A DNA stretch of 64,000 nt from Homalodisca vitripennis (taxonomy: Eukaryota; Arthropoda; Insecta; Hemiptera; Cicadellidae). Below, piece by piece: positions 11,085 through 23,494 of the stretch. Position 1 is the stretch's first letter, and every line of letters begins with the position of its first letter. Under the pieces are notes generated by a model that was given only the letters and a program-made list of their open reading frames with translations, was not told the origin of the DNA and did not search any database. Both the position numbers and the translations under genes were made by a program. The DNA lies in assembly GCF_021130785.1 (NCBI RefSeq), contig NC_060210.1, positions 188,302,501-188,366,500 of the forward strand, in the 5' to 3' direction.

Positions 11085-13670
11085 ATTTTTTCTTGCCTTT
11101 TTTCTTGACGGGTCGTTTGCTTTCTCTGTTTTTAAAAAACACGCGGGAAAATTCTAGCTTCTAAGGAGTCAGTTGCTTTTTTTCCCAGGATTTATCCCCC
11201 ATTTTCTTTTTAACCCCTTTTAACCCTAGCCTTTTTTCCATAATTGTAAGTCATTACACCCACTATGTCCCAAACACGCTAGGGGGCGGGCTGAAACCTA
11301 CGGCCCGCGGGCCGAATCCGGCCCCCCGACCCGGTTTTTGTGGCCCGCCTTGTTGCCAAAAAACCCAAAATTTGTTTACAATTTTTAAAATATGAAAAAA
11401 AATACAAATTTTAAAGACCAAAGCAGTCCAGCTGATTTCACGTAGAACGAGACGTATTCTTTTTGGTGGGGGTTTGAGTTTTTGAAAAAAGGAAAAGTAT
11501 TTGGGCAGAAAAGATTTCAGGGATTTACGGGGGTTTGGTGCCGGCTGGCGAATAGAGCGCGCGTAAAGCACGGCCCAGGGGGGTTGCGGCGACGAAACCC
11601 CAAACCCAAAATTCGGGGTCACCCCCTCCCCACTTTAATTTGAAATGTTTTGTTTCCTGTAGGAAAATTTAAAATCAATGTTTTCCAATTTTTTGGTGAC
11701 TTTTTTATTGTTCCCTCAAAAATTAGAGCAAACGTTAAAATTTCTGGGTTTATATTTATTTCTCCCTAAAAGAACCTAAAAACTTTAATGTTTTAAAAAC
11801 CCTTTTCCTAAAAAAACTAATAAAAAATAAGAAATTCCCAATAATCAGGAAAAAAGGGGCCCAAAAAAACCCAAAAAAATCATTTTTTGGGAAAAAGGGA
11901 TTTCTGGAAAAAAAATCCGGGCAATACGTTTTTTTTGGGGGGGTTCCATATCCCTGGGATTTTGGGCCCCGCCTGGCCATAAAGAACTTTAAAATTGTGG
12001 CCCGGGGTTTAAAAAAAGGTTTGGGCACCCCTGCTCTAGGTTTTAAAAACCCTACAAAATTTGCCTTGGGAAATTTTTCGTCCTTTAAAACAAATTGAAC
12101 TCTCGTTGCCTTTTTGAGTTTTCCCCCTTGAAGACGTTTCTTCAGAAGTTGGGGGTTTTGTTAGGTGTATAAGGGGGCTTGATTACATCAATCACTGCGG
12201 GGCCCAAGGGAAATTTGTTGGGGTCATAGGTTAGGTTGGGTTTACATCAAGTGTTTGCAAATACAACACCACGATTTTTTCACAGAGGTTGTGTTGCGGT
12301 TTTGATTTTGTAAAAAGCTTTATGGAAGAAGGGTCGCCCACACATTCTTTTCATGCTATTTTAAATTTTTTTTTTATTCCTTCAATTGCTTGTCCATAGA
12401 AATTTTTGGGAAAAAGATTCAATTGCAGAATCATTAAACCCCTCCCTTTTCCCTTTTCCCCCCAAAGTTTTGCCATCTTCAATTTTTTTCCCCCGGATAA
12501 TCACGTCCCCAATTTTTTCTCAGTTAAAAACCCCACCCTCTTTTTGGAATGGCCAAACCGCTTTCCCAAATTTTTCCCAAATTTATAAAATCTTCCCAAA
12601 AGGTTTTTTCCCTAAGACTTTATAAAAACCCCTTTTCAAATTTCCCCGGGTTCCCCCAAGTAATTTTTTATTTTGGACTTTCCTCGAGGCCTAAAACGGG
12701 GGGAAAACTTTGAGGGACCTGCTACTTCCAGTTTCCCACTCGCTCCACTAAAACTCTTACTTTTATGGGGAGTTTTTACTTTTGGGTACCCCACATAAAA
12801 TTGACGTATTTTTGAAAGTCCCTTTCTAAAATCTATTTTCTTATGGTTTCTTTTACTTGAAAAAAGAAATAAACTCCATTGAGTGACGTATGCCCCCTTT
12901 TTTTTCCCACGACCCGTCAATCCCTAGGGCTAAGATCAGGGATAGGTGGGCCTACTTCATCTTAATTTTTTGTTGCAAAGGATTTAAGGGCTTTCCCAGA
13001 CTCCTCAGTTGCTGAAATCATTGTTTCAGTGGCTACTTCCTTTAGGGGTTTAGTAGTCTCATTGTATCTTGAAAATGTTTCTGGGGGGGTTAGGTAGATT
13101 TAGCACCCCCGAAAAAACCCGGTTTCCCACTATTAACACTCCTTTGCCTAGGGGTTTGGGGGCCGTATACAAAACTAATTTTTTATGTCAAAAAATTTTA
13201 TTTGTACTGTCTAAAAGTGTAAAAAGGGACTTTTTGACCCACAAAAAATTACAAGAGATAACAAAAATTGATGCCAAAACCCTTCCTAAGAGAAAACATT
13301 TTCTTCCCCCGTAAAGTGTTTCTAAAATTTTTTAAAATTTTTGCAAAACACAACATTGCTTTTTATACCAGAAGACAAAAGGGGTTTATACTTACTAAAA
13401 CATTCCCTATCACCCTCACTATCATTAAAACAGTCTCTGCAGTTTCTTTTTGTTCTAAAATGGGGTTTTTGCAAAACTAGGCCAAATTCACTGTCAAATT
13501 TAGAGAAATTAGAAATTGCAGAAACTCTGTCACTGTCATTTGTACTGGGCCCTGGGGTTTTATATTTTGTGTGTGCTACCAATTAAACCTAAACAGGGTT
13601 TTTGTTTTTTAAAAACGGGTTTGCCAGGGGAAACTTCGTTTTCCCCAAGTTTCTTATTTTTGGGTTTATC
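11085..13670 (-). pseudogene. Mutator-like transposase, corrupted right-arm copy
   Basis: Reverse-complement copy of the left-arm pseudogene. Recognisable islands on the minus strand are the target region around 12,880-12,910 (GAYVTQW-like remnant of the GHTSLNG region), the SGASGKLEVAG region near 12,730, the HGKTQ region near 12,100, and the N-terminal DSDRVSA segment near 13,530. The initiating ATG of the left copy has become ATA-like near 13,668. Substitutions and indels are far denser than between the outer parts of the arms, and most turn a base into its neighbour, so I attribute them mainly to consensus error rather than decay. The hAT insertion is also present (11,285-12,033). The many open frames visible here, on both strands, are by-products of this corruption. 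Confidence 0.8.
11285..12033 (-). mobile_element. hAT non-autonomous element, right-arm mirror copy
   Basis: Reverse complement of 10,155-10,884. The left-arm 5' end appears here at the right as TTGGGCACCCCTG, ending at 12,033 and followed by CTCTAGGT. The other end, near 11,277-11,300, is corrupted (CGCTAGGG then GGCGGGCTG). Its internal sequence is full of inflated homopolymers. Confidence 0.8.
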
Positions 13671-16600
13671 TTGAATGGCTAAAAACTTTTAACTTTCGAA
13701 AATTTAACCCAAACAAACAAACAATTTTAAATGAATCCCCAAAAAAAAGTTTTTTTTGGTTTCTGCTAAAAACCCAGTGTCAAAAAACCCTCAGAAAAAA
13801 ATTTCCAAAACCTACCAAAATAAAAAATTGCTGTTAAAAAACAAAATTTTTTGTATTTATAACCGTGAATCAACTTTGGTTTGCAAGGCCCAAGGGACCC
13901 AAAAAATTTTGTCTTTTTAGTGGGTTATGTTATGCACGTTTTTAAATTAAAAAATTTAAATACTAAAATAAAAATTTTGATACCCAAAATTGCCCCAAAA
14001 AAACTAAAATAATAAAAAATTATGCAATAAAAAAATTTTATTTTTTTTTTTTTTTGACCCCATTTCCCCTTTAAAAGTTCCCTTTTCCCCTTTCCCACAG
14101 GAAAAAAACAGGGCTTTTTTTTAACTGTTACAACTTAGGGGAAAAAAATTGCTGAAAAAAGATGTTTTTCCCTGAGCAAATGAATTGGGGTTTAAATGGG
14201 GTTTTTTTTTTTTTTAAAATGGACAGTGAATTAGGTTTAAGTAAGTGGCATTTTTTTTAAAAAAAAAAAAGGAGGGGGAAATAGAAAGGGTTTTACGGGA
14301 AAAAAACGGGGTTATCATAGACAAAATTTTAAAAACTTCGGCCTCATTTTTTTGGTTTTTTAACAAAAGGTAGCATTATGCTCTTGAAAATTTTTTTTTT
14401 TAAATTACTAACGTTATAAAAAAAGCAAATCCTTTTTGGGACGTTATCGGGGTTTCATATTCCCCCTTTGGGGGTTTCCCAGTTTTAAAACAGTGACAAA
14501 CATTTTTTTATGATTTTTTTGTTTAAATTTTCTTACCCCCCCACAAATTTTTTAATTTCAAAAAAAATTTATTCCTGGAATTTTACTGAATTTTTCGTAA
14601 GTTATGGGCTTACCGAAAAGGTTTTCCCTTTAGGGGAATTTTTTGAACTACTTTTCTGAAAAAGCACTGTTTTAAAAACAGTCAAATTCCACCCCTTTTT
14701 AAAAAGGGGGCAGGCGTTAATGGATTTCAAAAGATTTGTCTTATAACGAAACTTTAATTTTAAGATAGTATTTACAGGGCAGAAATATAATTATTTGATT
14801 ATTCATCTTGTTTTCGTTCGAAATCCGAAAAGAAAATGACCTACTCAAATTTTGCCTCCAAACTTAGACAGATCCAATATTGTCCCTCCCCCTAATATTT
14901 AACAGGCGTTTTGGTGAGCCTGGACAAATATCGGTCAGTTTACATAGTATAAGTACCGCAGTATTGAAAATTGTAATTACATGTATTATTGCTTGATAAT
15001 TATTGTGAAGCGAAAAATGCTTAGTTTATGCATTCATTTTATTTATTAAAGCACTCGAAAGGTTTTTTTTAAGTTCCTTCCATGTAACTGTCCCTGTGTC
15101 TATATATCCGCCTATGCAATAACACCTGATAGAACTGTCATCGTGACTTGAAACTTGGTACATAGGTTGGCCTTTGGTTCCAAGGAAGAATAATTTTTGT
15201 GGTCAAAAGATAGCAAATTTGCAAAAACTCCTTAAAGAAATGCCCGCGAAGAAGACTTAAAACTTTACTACACTAGTACTGAATATACGGTAATGCTCAA
15301 TCCGAAAAGTGAAACTTCAGAGTAATTGCCAGAAGTTTTGCTTCGATTTGCCAAGTTCCTTCGGTTTATTTTTTATCTGGTTTTCAATTTTGTAGATACA
15401 CTAATGTATAAAGTAATGATAAAGTCATCAAGCTAAATACCATAAAGTAAAACAGTTGATATAGTGTTAAATAGAGCATTGAAAAACTGACTTCTTCCAC
15501 ATATTAATATAATGCTTAAATCCAATCTCCAAACTTAGACATGATCCAATATTGCCTGAACATATTTAATTGCGTTTGGTGTGTCTCTTCATCTTCGAAC
15601 GTATATACCTGATATTATTTACATTGTAAAACACATACATTTGTTTAAAATATTCATAACTAAATATTTTTATTTGGTAATAAAAAAATAAATATACACG
15701 TAAACATTAAATTAATTAAAAACATAAAAACGGTGAAGTTGTTGAGATAGTAAAAGGGTTCTTGTTTGGGAAGCGGTTGAAAGAAGAAGTAATAATTATA
15801 GCCCAGTCAATGAGGGAAAATTTACTCGAATGCAGGGTAAAGAATTAAATAAGTTGAGTTCCTAACTAGTTCTTAGGAAGTATAGTATAAGAGATATTAG
15901 AGTGTTATTTCCGCCCAAATATGCCCCCACTCCCTCCACATCTTTGAACACGCATTTCGCAAGATTTCAGCTCCCAAAACCCCGGGTCTTACCTATTTTC
16001 CTATAAAGCTCCACAATTTGCACTCTGTATTATGGATGTTTTGACGTAATATATGTGGTGGCAAAGAAGGTTCAGTACAATTTCCCATTTGGCATTTGTT
16101 ATAATAGAGTAATAATTTGATGAATATCTTTTGACAAGATGTTTTGCTGCTCAATGCGTGCCTTTAAAATGGCCGTGCTCGCTTAATGTCTTGACGGATT
16201 TCGTGGAAACCGGTTTGGAATTGCGATGACATTGTGCAAATAGTTGGCGTCTAGTCACGTTTTTTTATAACTATACTAGCTTTTTCGTTATTTGGACTTT
16301 AAAAATTTTCATAACACGCCATTTTGTTAATATTAAAGAATATCAATTATTTCTTTATTCTCCTATTATCTATGCAAAATAATGTGGCCAAATTGTGGTG
16401 GTTGTCTTATAGCTTTACTAGTTTGAGAGATAGTAATAATTTATTAATAAAAAAAATTATAAATGGTGTCTTAAGCGGCTAAACGAAGTGGAAATTCCGA
16501 CAAAAATCTAGTATGAGCAACCAACCTAGTACAACCCCTTGCAGTGATGAGGGCACCCCCTTACTTGTTTCATATTGTTGAACTGTTTTAAAAACAAAAA

Positions 16601-17693
16601 CATAAACATTGTTCTCCCTAGTTTTTGTGTGAGGTGAAACTTGGAACTATGAACAGTGAAAGTAGCTCACAGACATTGTAGAAGATGGATTCTTAATTTA
16701 TTTCATTGATTGGCTAAAATGTGTGTCGAAATTGAGAAATTGTTATTATTATTATTATTATGGTTATAACATTACTGTGTCCGTCGAAATATGGACAGAA
16801 CACAACTAGTGTTTTTATGGCTATCCAGATCATCCTAACCACAGAACAACAATATACTGTTTTAAAGAACCACCGACAATAACAATAGCATTTTTATGGA
16901 GTGCTCTTCCTTTGTTTTATACGCTCGTAGCTAGTTATGTTTTCCACTAGAATTGGCCTTTGCTTCCATTGCTGAGTGCCAAAACATGAGAAGACAATTA
17001 CAGTAAAATTATTGGTAATGTATATAGTTTATAAGTATACAACACTTAGTCTTGAATATAGCCATTATATTGGTTAATTAATTTGTAAAAAACATTTCAT
17101 TTAAATCAGCCGAGCTTCGCACTCCACAAAGTTATAGCACTCACCACAGCCTCAATTTATGTAATTGGATGAGATATCTCTTTTGTTACTAGTATTCAAA
17201 GCTTTTACTAAGAAAAATGTAAAATAAAGAGTTTTGTATACTGAAATCATATTCTTTATGTTTATTGTATAATTTCGTGTTTATTATCTTTGAACTTAAA
17301 ACGAAATGACAGCAAATCAAATCCTTTGGTTATAAGTATATAAGGATCGGCAAGAATTTGATTAACTTGATATTAGTAGTATGTCGCCTGTCAATCAGAG
17401 CAAATGCCTCACTTGTATTATGTTTGAATTTAAAACCCTTCTACTAAGCAAACATAAAAACATCCTTTTGGAAAATACATTTTAATGTATATCCTTTACG
17501 TTTTAATTGGCGTGATTTACAAGCCAATTTAAAAAAATTAATAAATAATTTTATAGTAATTATAATTCTAAATAAATAAAAATATTATAATTGCATACAA
17601 TATTTATTAATAAACACTAGATTGAAACAGTGAGTTCATTCCAGGGATGATATCTAAAACAGATTTATAGCAATATTCCTCCTCTTGTTCAAT
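13671..17693. other. Right-arm spacer, no gene
   Basis: Mirror of 4,766-8,600. Strongly corrupted up to about 14,750, including runs of more than ten T or A, moderately noisy to about 16,000, then clean. No supported reading frame. The short GGATC..CAATATTG repeat of the left arm is present in reverse complement near 14,870 and 15,540. Confidence 0.7.
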
Positions 17694-18560
17694 GTATATC
17701 ACAAGTAATTCGCGGTAAGCTCTGCGATATGAGAATCAGGTGAGCAGTAACACTCGGGGCTACTGTAGATGAAATTGTTATTTGCTGACGTTTATCGTGT
17801 TAGTCCCTCCTCACCTATCAGTATATCACAAGTAATGCACGGTAAGCTCTGCGATATGAGAATCAGGTCAGCAGCGACACTCGGGGCTACTGTAGAAGAA
17901 ATTGCTATTTGCTGACGTTTATCGTGGTTGTCCCTCCTTAACCAACAGTATATCACAAGTAATGCACGTTAAGCTCTGCGATATGAGAATCAGGTCAGCA
18001 GCGACACTCGGGGCTACTGTAGATGAAATTGCTATTTGCTGACGTTTATCGTGGTTGTCCCTCCTCAACCAACTGTATATCACAAGTAATGCACGTTAAG
18101 CTCTGCGATATGAGAATCAGGTCAGCAGCGACACTCGGGGCTACTGTAGATGAAATTGCTATTTGCTGAAGTTTATCGTGTTGTCCCTCCTCAACCAACA
18201 GTATATCACAAGTAATGCACGGTAAGCCCTGCGATATGAGAATCAGGTGAGCAGTGACACTCGGGGCTACTGTAGAAGAAATTTGCTATTTGCTGACGTT
18301 TATCGTGTTAGTCCCTCCTCAACCAACAGTATATCACAAGTAATGCACGTTAAGCTCTGCGATATGAGAATCAGGTCAGCAGCGACACTCGGGGCTACTG
18401 TAGATGAAAATTGCTATTTGCTTGAAGTTTATCGTGTTGTCCCTCCTCAACCAACAGTATATCACAAGTAATGCACGGTAAGCCGCCCGATATGACAATA
18501 AGTTCAGCAGCTACACTCGGAGCTACTGTAGATGAGATTGCTATTTGCTGATGTGTATAG
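17694..18560 (-). repeat. ~127-bp satellite, right arm (about 7 units)
   Basis: TATATCACAAGTAAT recurs at 17,695, 17,822, 17,949 and about every 127 bp to about 18,455. This is the reverse complement of the left-arm satellite but with half as many units. The outermost unit on the side towards 18,560 ends at the same boundary as in the left arm (GCATGCGCTCATACATC mirrored near 2,960), so the difference is internal gain or loss. Confidence 0.93.
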
Positions 18561-20380
18561 CTCTCATCCCCTCACCTTATATCTCTCAGCATGCGCTCAT
18601 ACATCGTCAACGTAATCTTCTAATATATCATATTCGACCGCACTCACCTTACTAATCAGGTTGCCTTCATAGCCGGAAATTTTAATTATTGCAAATTTCG
18701 GTATTTTTTACTGCTAATTTCTATAACGGTTTAATTCAACTAGAATCTAAACTTTTTTCCATCGGGAGGAATCTGAAGTGTAGATCATATCGGGATAAAA
18801 TAAAGTGAGATTGTTTCACTTAGTATCAGACTTAGAGATATTGATCTGTATAAATATTTACCTTACATTTCGGCCAGCTTGGTTCTACGTTTATATTGGT
18901 TCTCCACTATGGCACCCATTAATAATTTTAAACAAAATCTAAAATCTGTTATTTAATGCATTTAATTGTACTGTAATGCATGTAACGTTCATAAACATTT
19001 AATACAGAATATTTCCTATATCTTTAACGGTTTCCGATACATCGAGTATAAGTAAATCGCATTAATATTACAGTTGTCACAAAATATAACTATTTTATCT
19101 GACTGAACAGGAATGACTATATTTATTATTGAATTCTGAAATAAATTATCAAACAAACCTCACCCATTTATGGAAGTAACCAATTTCATGGTAAAACCGA
19201 TTTCTTTGTTTTTCAAAAAAGGAAATTGTTTACGATAATCTTTATCTGTCAAGTACAAATACTTGTACATTGTATATTTAAAGAACATGAAAAGACATAT
19301 GCATTTGTAAACAATATTTAGTTTTTTGTTCAGTACTACATGCACTTAGTTCTCAAGACAATAATCAAAACGTTAATTTCAATGATAAATGGGAGGACTA
19401 AAAGAGTTCTCAGGTAAGTTTTTGGGGCTTTTACAAGTGAAAATAAAGGTAATAGCGTAAAAAAATCATGTTTATATATTTCATAAAATACACAGCTTAT
19501 ATTCATAAATATAAACTTAACATTATTTAAATCTCCTTTGAGATAAAAGCCGTTTACACGGAAGAGGAAAAAGCCGAGATCAAACCAGAGCTTTAATGGA
19601 AGTGTCCGGGATCTGATAGACGAAAATTACCTTAATTGCTTGAGGCTTTCCATTATATCCAGGTCGATTATCGCTTCTACGGAAAGTCCCGCTACTCTCT
19701 GTTTTAGCACACTCTATTTATTAGCGTAAATCTATGGTCTGAATTTTTACTGTTACAAGACTTTCTCATCTAGGAGACCATGACGGTTTCCCAAGTGTAT
19801 ATTATTTTATGAAATTTTCTTACAAATAACACAAAAATGAGGAGCAATTTATATTTTCCTCTTTCAGGAAAGGCACTTGGGAAATTACGTGATCTCACGC
19901 ACAGTGGAATGTCACGTCGTCGCGTCGTTTACAACAGGCCAAGACGCGTCCTTAACCCAAAAACTACTTCGGCACACTTAATTGTTACAGCTAACTGTAT
20001 GATAAAAAATTAAATTTGTGAAATAGTATTTAATTGTAATATTAAATAATATACAAAATTATTTAATATTAAAATAAAAAGTACCCGTAGTTATATCGTA
20101 TTTGAATTCATTCGATTATAAATTCCAGTGGAATATGATGGAATACAACAGGTACAAGGTCGGTTTTATGAAATAGTATACAATAATTTTACTGTACTGG
20201 ACTGGTTTAGGTCCTGAAAGCCCCCAATGCATTGAGTACGGCGTTCGAGCTTGCGTGTGTACGAAGGATATGGGTTTGTACTGAGCACTTTTTCCAAGCA
20301 TAAATGTACAAAATTAATAGGTTTGCTCCGAATTTTTCCAAAAACAACGAATAAATAGAAATGGCAGGTGTTCCATTTTA
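18561..20380. other. Right-arm stretch, no gene
   Basis: Mirror of 1,211-3,010. No gene seen. It contains the module CAATTGCTTGAGG-like block (TTAATTGCTTGAGGCTTTCC near 19,630) that recurs in the diverged copy at 25,860. Confidence 0.7.
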
Positions 20381-21265
20381 AACTTTTACACTGTCGGTAA
20401 GTCCCTAAAATCTCACTTGAGGCTAAAGCTGTATCCAGTGTATCCCAATGTCAGCAGTGAGAAGGCACCTGTGCAGATATCTTCATTCTCGGTACTGCGC
20501 CAGTTGCAAATATAGTAGCGTAAACTTCTGCTCCTAGACACTCATGAACTTTCAAGAACTGGTTCAGGTGTTATTTCTGCTCGATACATTGTCCTAAAAA
20601 ACAATGTATACACGAGAAATGACAGGTGTTCCACTTTAAACTTTTACTCTGCCGGTAAGTCCCTAAAATCTCACTTGAGGCTAAAGCTGTATCCAGTGTA
20701 TCCCAAGGTCAGCAGTGAGAATGCACCTGTGCAGATATCTTCATTCTCGGTACTGCGCCAGTTGCAAATATAGCAGCGCGTAAACTTCTGCTCCTAGACC
20801 CTCATGAACTTTCAAGAACTGGTTCAGGTGTTATTTCTGCTCGATACATTGTCCTAAAAACAATGTATACACGGGAAATGACAGGTGTTCCACTTTAAAC
20901 TTTTACACTGTCGGTAAGTCCCTAAAATCTCACTTGAGGCTTAAGCTGTATCCAGTGTATCCCAAGGTCAGCAGTGAGAAGGCACCTGTGCAGATATCTC
21001 CATTCTCGGTACTGCTCCAGTTGCAAAATATAGCAGCGTAAACTTCTGCTCCTAGACCCTCATGAACTTTCAACAACTGGTTCAGGTGTTATTTCTGCTC
21101 GATACATTGTCCTAAAAACAATGTATACACGGGAAATGACAGGTGTTTTCCACTTTAAACTTTTACTCTGTCGGTAAGTCCATCAAATCCCACTTGAGCC
21201 GCGGGATCTCTGCGCTGATGGATTCTGCGGCGATAGCGGCTCTACTGTTCGATACATTACTGCTA
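20381..21265 (-). repeat. ~258-bp tandem repeat, right arm (about 3.3 units)
   Basis: CGGTAAGTCC junctions lie at 20,391, 20,649, 20,908 and 21,168 (first base of CTGTCGGTAA/CTGCCGGTAA), giving periods of 258, 259 and 260. It ends in the distinct block with GATGGATTCTGCGGCGATAG (21,200-21,260), the mirror of 565-638. There is one more unit than in the left arm. Confidence 0.9.
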
Positions 21266-21948
21266 CAAGGTGGTTAAGGATTTGATTGTATCGTTTAAAG
21301 TTTAAGAATTACTCAACTAGTATTTAGTTTTTGGAGCACATTTTTCGTTAGAGTGCATTTTTAAACATTTCCTGAAAATATCAAAATTGAAAATAATTTT
21401 GTTGGAAAACGTTGAGAAATATTTTCTTAGAATTTCAATTTAAAAATAACAATTCAGTTTTTCTAATAAAGCCAATTTCGCTTCGTTAAATGCCTGTGTT
21501 TTAATTTAAAAAATGTTAACTGATAAAAGGTTTAATAAATTTTGCCCACTGAGGGTGAGAATAACAATTTCAATTATTCTATGGCCTATTTCGCTTTTTT
21601 AAATGTCTGTTATTTCAATTAAAAAAAAAAAAATGATAACTGATAAGTAATTAATATAATGGATTAAGTAATTTTTCACGTAATTAGGTCTGATTAGGAT
21701 GTTACATTCTGTTCCAAAAATGTTGTTATTATTTTCAAAATGACAGCTTTTAAAATATTTTTAAAGAAATATATCATAAAACCGATGAAAAAATGAAATT
21801 TCCAATAGAAATTAAGTACAACCTTTAAAAATACAACAATTTTAATTCTTTATTTGTTATGAAACGATAATAAATAATGTAATAAATGCACGTTTTTACC
21901 TTCGTTCATTTCACTTTAGATGAGGTACAGATTTATAAACAAATCGAA

Positions 21949-22545
21949 ACTGACCATTGTGTCATAGGACCGTTTTGTTTATTTTCACCTATTTGAACCA
22001 TACCTGAAAATATTTCCACACATTTCTTAAACAGCTTGTACCTTACACTTTGCTAATATAGCACAATAGTTTAATTGTGGCAACTGAAGAGAGACATGGT
22101 AACGTGAGTATGTTTATAGTACATGAAATTGTATCACCTTCATTACAACAGAGATAATTATAAAATTACCCAAAAAAAATCAATGGAAATGGTACCAGCG
22201 AATGTAACGGTTTGAATAGAAAACTCTATGAAAAGTCAATCTAGGAGTGGTTATTGACAAATGTTCATCATTAAATGTTCGGTAGTGTGCTTTGTTATAA
22301 CGTGTATTGTTTGCAAGGCCGTATATTGCCGGCTTGGTGTCGTGTTATAGTGTCCTGTTATTGTTGGCTATTGCTAATATCAGGTATTAACTCGGCGCTG
22401 CTCACGACGCGCGACGATAGTACCTTTACATACAATATTACCTTTTGAGATTCAAAGAAAGTTAGTTATATCGCTGAAAGAAAGTGATTATAACACTCAT
22501 GAACAGACTAGATGATACATTATACATTTGGCTGGCATGGCTTGG
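21949..22545. other. Unique sequence beyond the palindrome, no gene
   Basis: AT-rich with a GC-richer patch around 22,310-22,430. No open frame of useful length and no recognised element. Confidence 0.6.
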
Positions 22546-22850
22546 CTGGATGAATACATTACAGGCTGAGCTTTAGCAAAGTATGGCACTCGTGGGGCTG
22601 GAAATGTTCATTTCTGTCTGTCTGTCTTTCGCACGATATCTCGAAAACGATCGGACCTATAGAGCTGAAATTCTGTATCAGGCTTTATTTCTATATGAAA
22701 ATCACTGAGTTTCACGATAATGCCACGTCACTCCATGGGATTTGGCTGAGCGTTAGTGAATATCTTTACATTGGTCTTATGGTTAACCGTGATGACAACG
22801 GCAACACAACAGAATAAATAAATTTTTAACAATCTCACCTATAACCTATA
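22546..22850 (+). repeat. Dispersed repeat family A, copy 1
   Basis: Landmarks are GGCTGAGC, CATTTCTGTCTGTCTGTCT, ATATCTCGAAAACG, TTTATTTCTATATGAAAATC, GGGATTTGGCTGAGCGTTAG and a tail of AGAATAAATAAAT. The same landmarks in the same order occur at 39,590-39,850 (+), 49,120-49,400 (+), 43,110-43,340 (-), 59,575-59,740 (-) and 59,975-60,100 (-). Class unknown. No coding capacity seen. Confidence 0.8.
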
Positions 22851-23494
22851 AGTGATTTAAACATGTGATATCTATACCACAATATACAACATTATATTAT
22901 TGTAAATTGTTGTGTAGGCCTTGAAAACCAGTTTAATAAACAAAACTGAATGTTAGCAAAATTTGTAGAGAAATATTTCATTTGTAAAATATGATTTTCT
23001 ATTAAACTACAATTTTCAAGAATAAGTTCTATGATGCGTAATTTTTTGTGACCATATTTTTGAATGATCGCCTGACTATTCGCAAGACATCTCGAGAATA
23101 AAATGAGGTAGAGATTTTACATTTGTACTCAACCTCTATGAAGTCTGTTACGACGTGTGGTGTGGCGTACTTCTTCTACCTTGTTACCTCGTTAAGTCTG
23201 TTTGATCATAAAAACCACGAAGGTATTCAGTACGTTTGAATGATGTAAAACTGAAAAAAATACTGTACACACACAGGGAGGTATGTTCTACCCGTATTGA
23301 TCTCATTGGCTGACACTAATATTTATATTTACTGATTAAACATAACATTTTATGTTTCTGATTATTTGCTTTTATAAGTATGTAAATGGCTGAAAATATG
23401 GACCTGTGAATAATAAGTCCTTTTGTTAATAATGTGCTCTTCTTTCTCTTAGAAATTGCATTTAGTACCTATTAAAAGGACCTTGTGCATTGTT
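22851..23494. other. AT-rich, nothing recognised
   Basis: No gene, RNA or element recognised. Confidence 0.5.

Larger units (their letters stand above)
11085..21948 (-). repeat. Right arm of the ~22-kb inverted repeat
   Basis: Reverse complement of the left arm, starting after a spacer of about 9 nt (11,076-11,084). From 11,085 to about 14,750 it looks corrupted: bases are repeatedly replaced by their neighbours so that runs of A, T, C and G are inflated. From there outwards it becomes increasingly clean. The distal part carries its own differences, including about 7 rather than about 14 satellite units, one extra 258-bp unit, and a duplicated ~150-bp stretch near 21,430-21,600. Homology stops near 21,948. 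Confidence 0.93.

Noticed and set aside
11263..13586. Seven or more open frames near the palindrome centre as genes
   Set aside because: They lie in a corrupted reverse copy of the left-arm transposase and hAT element. Stops have vanished because of homopolymer-type errors.
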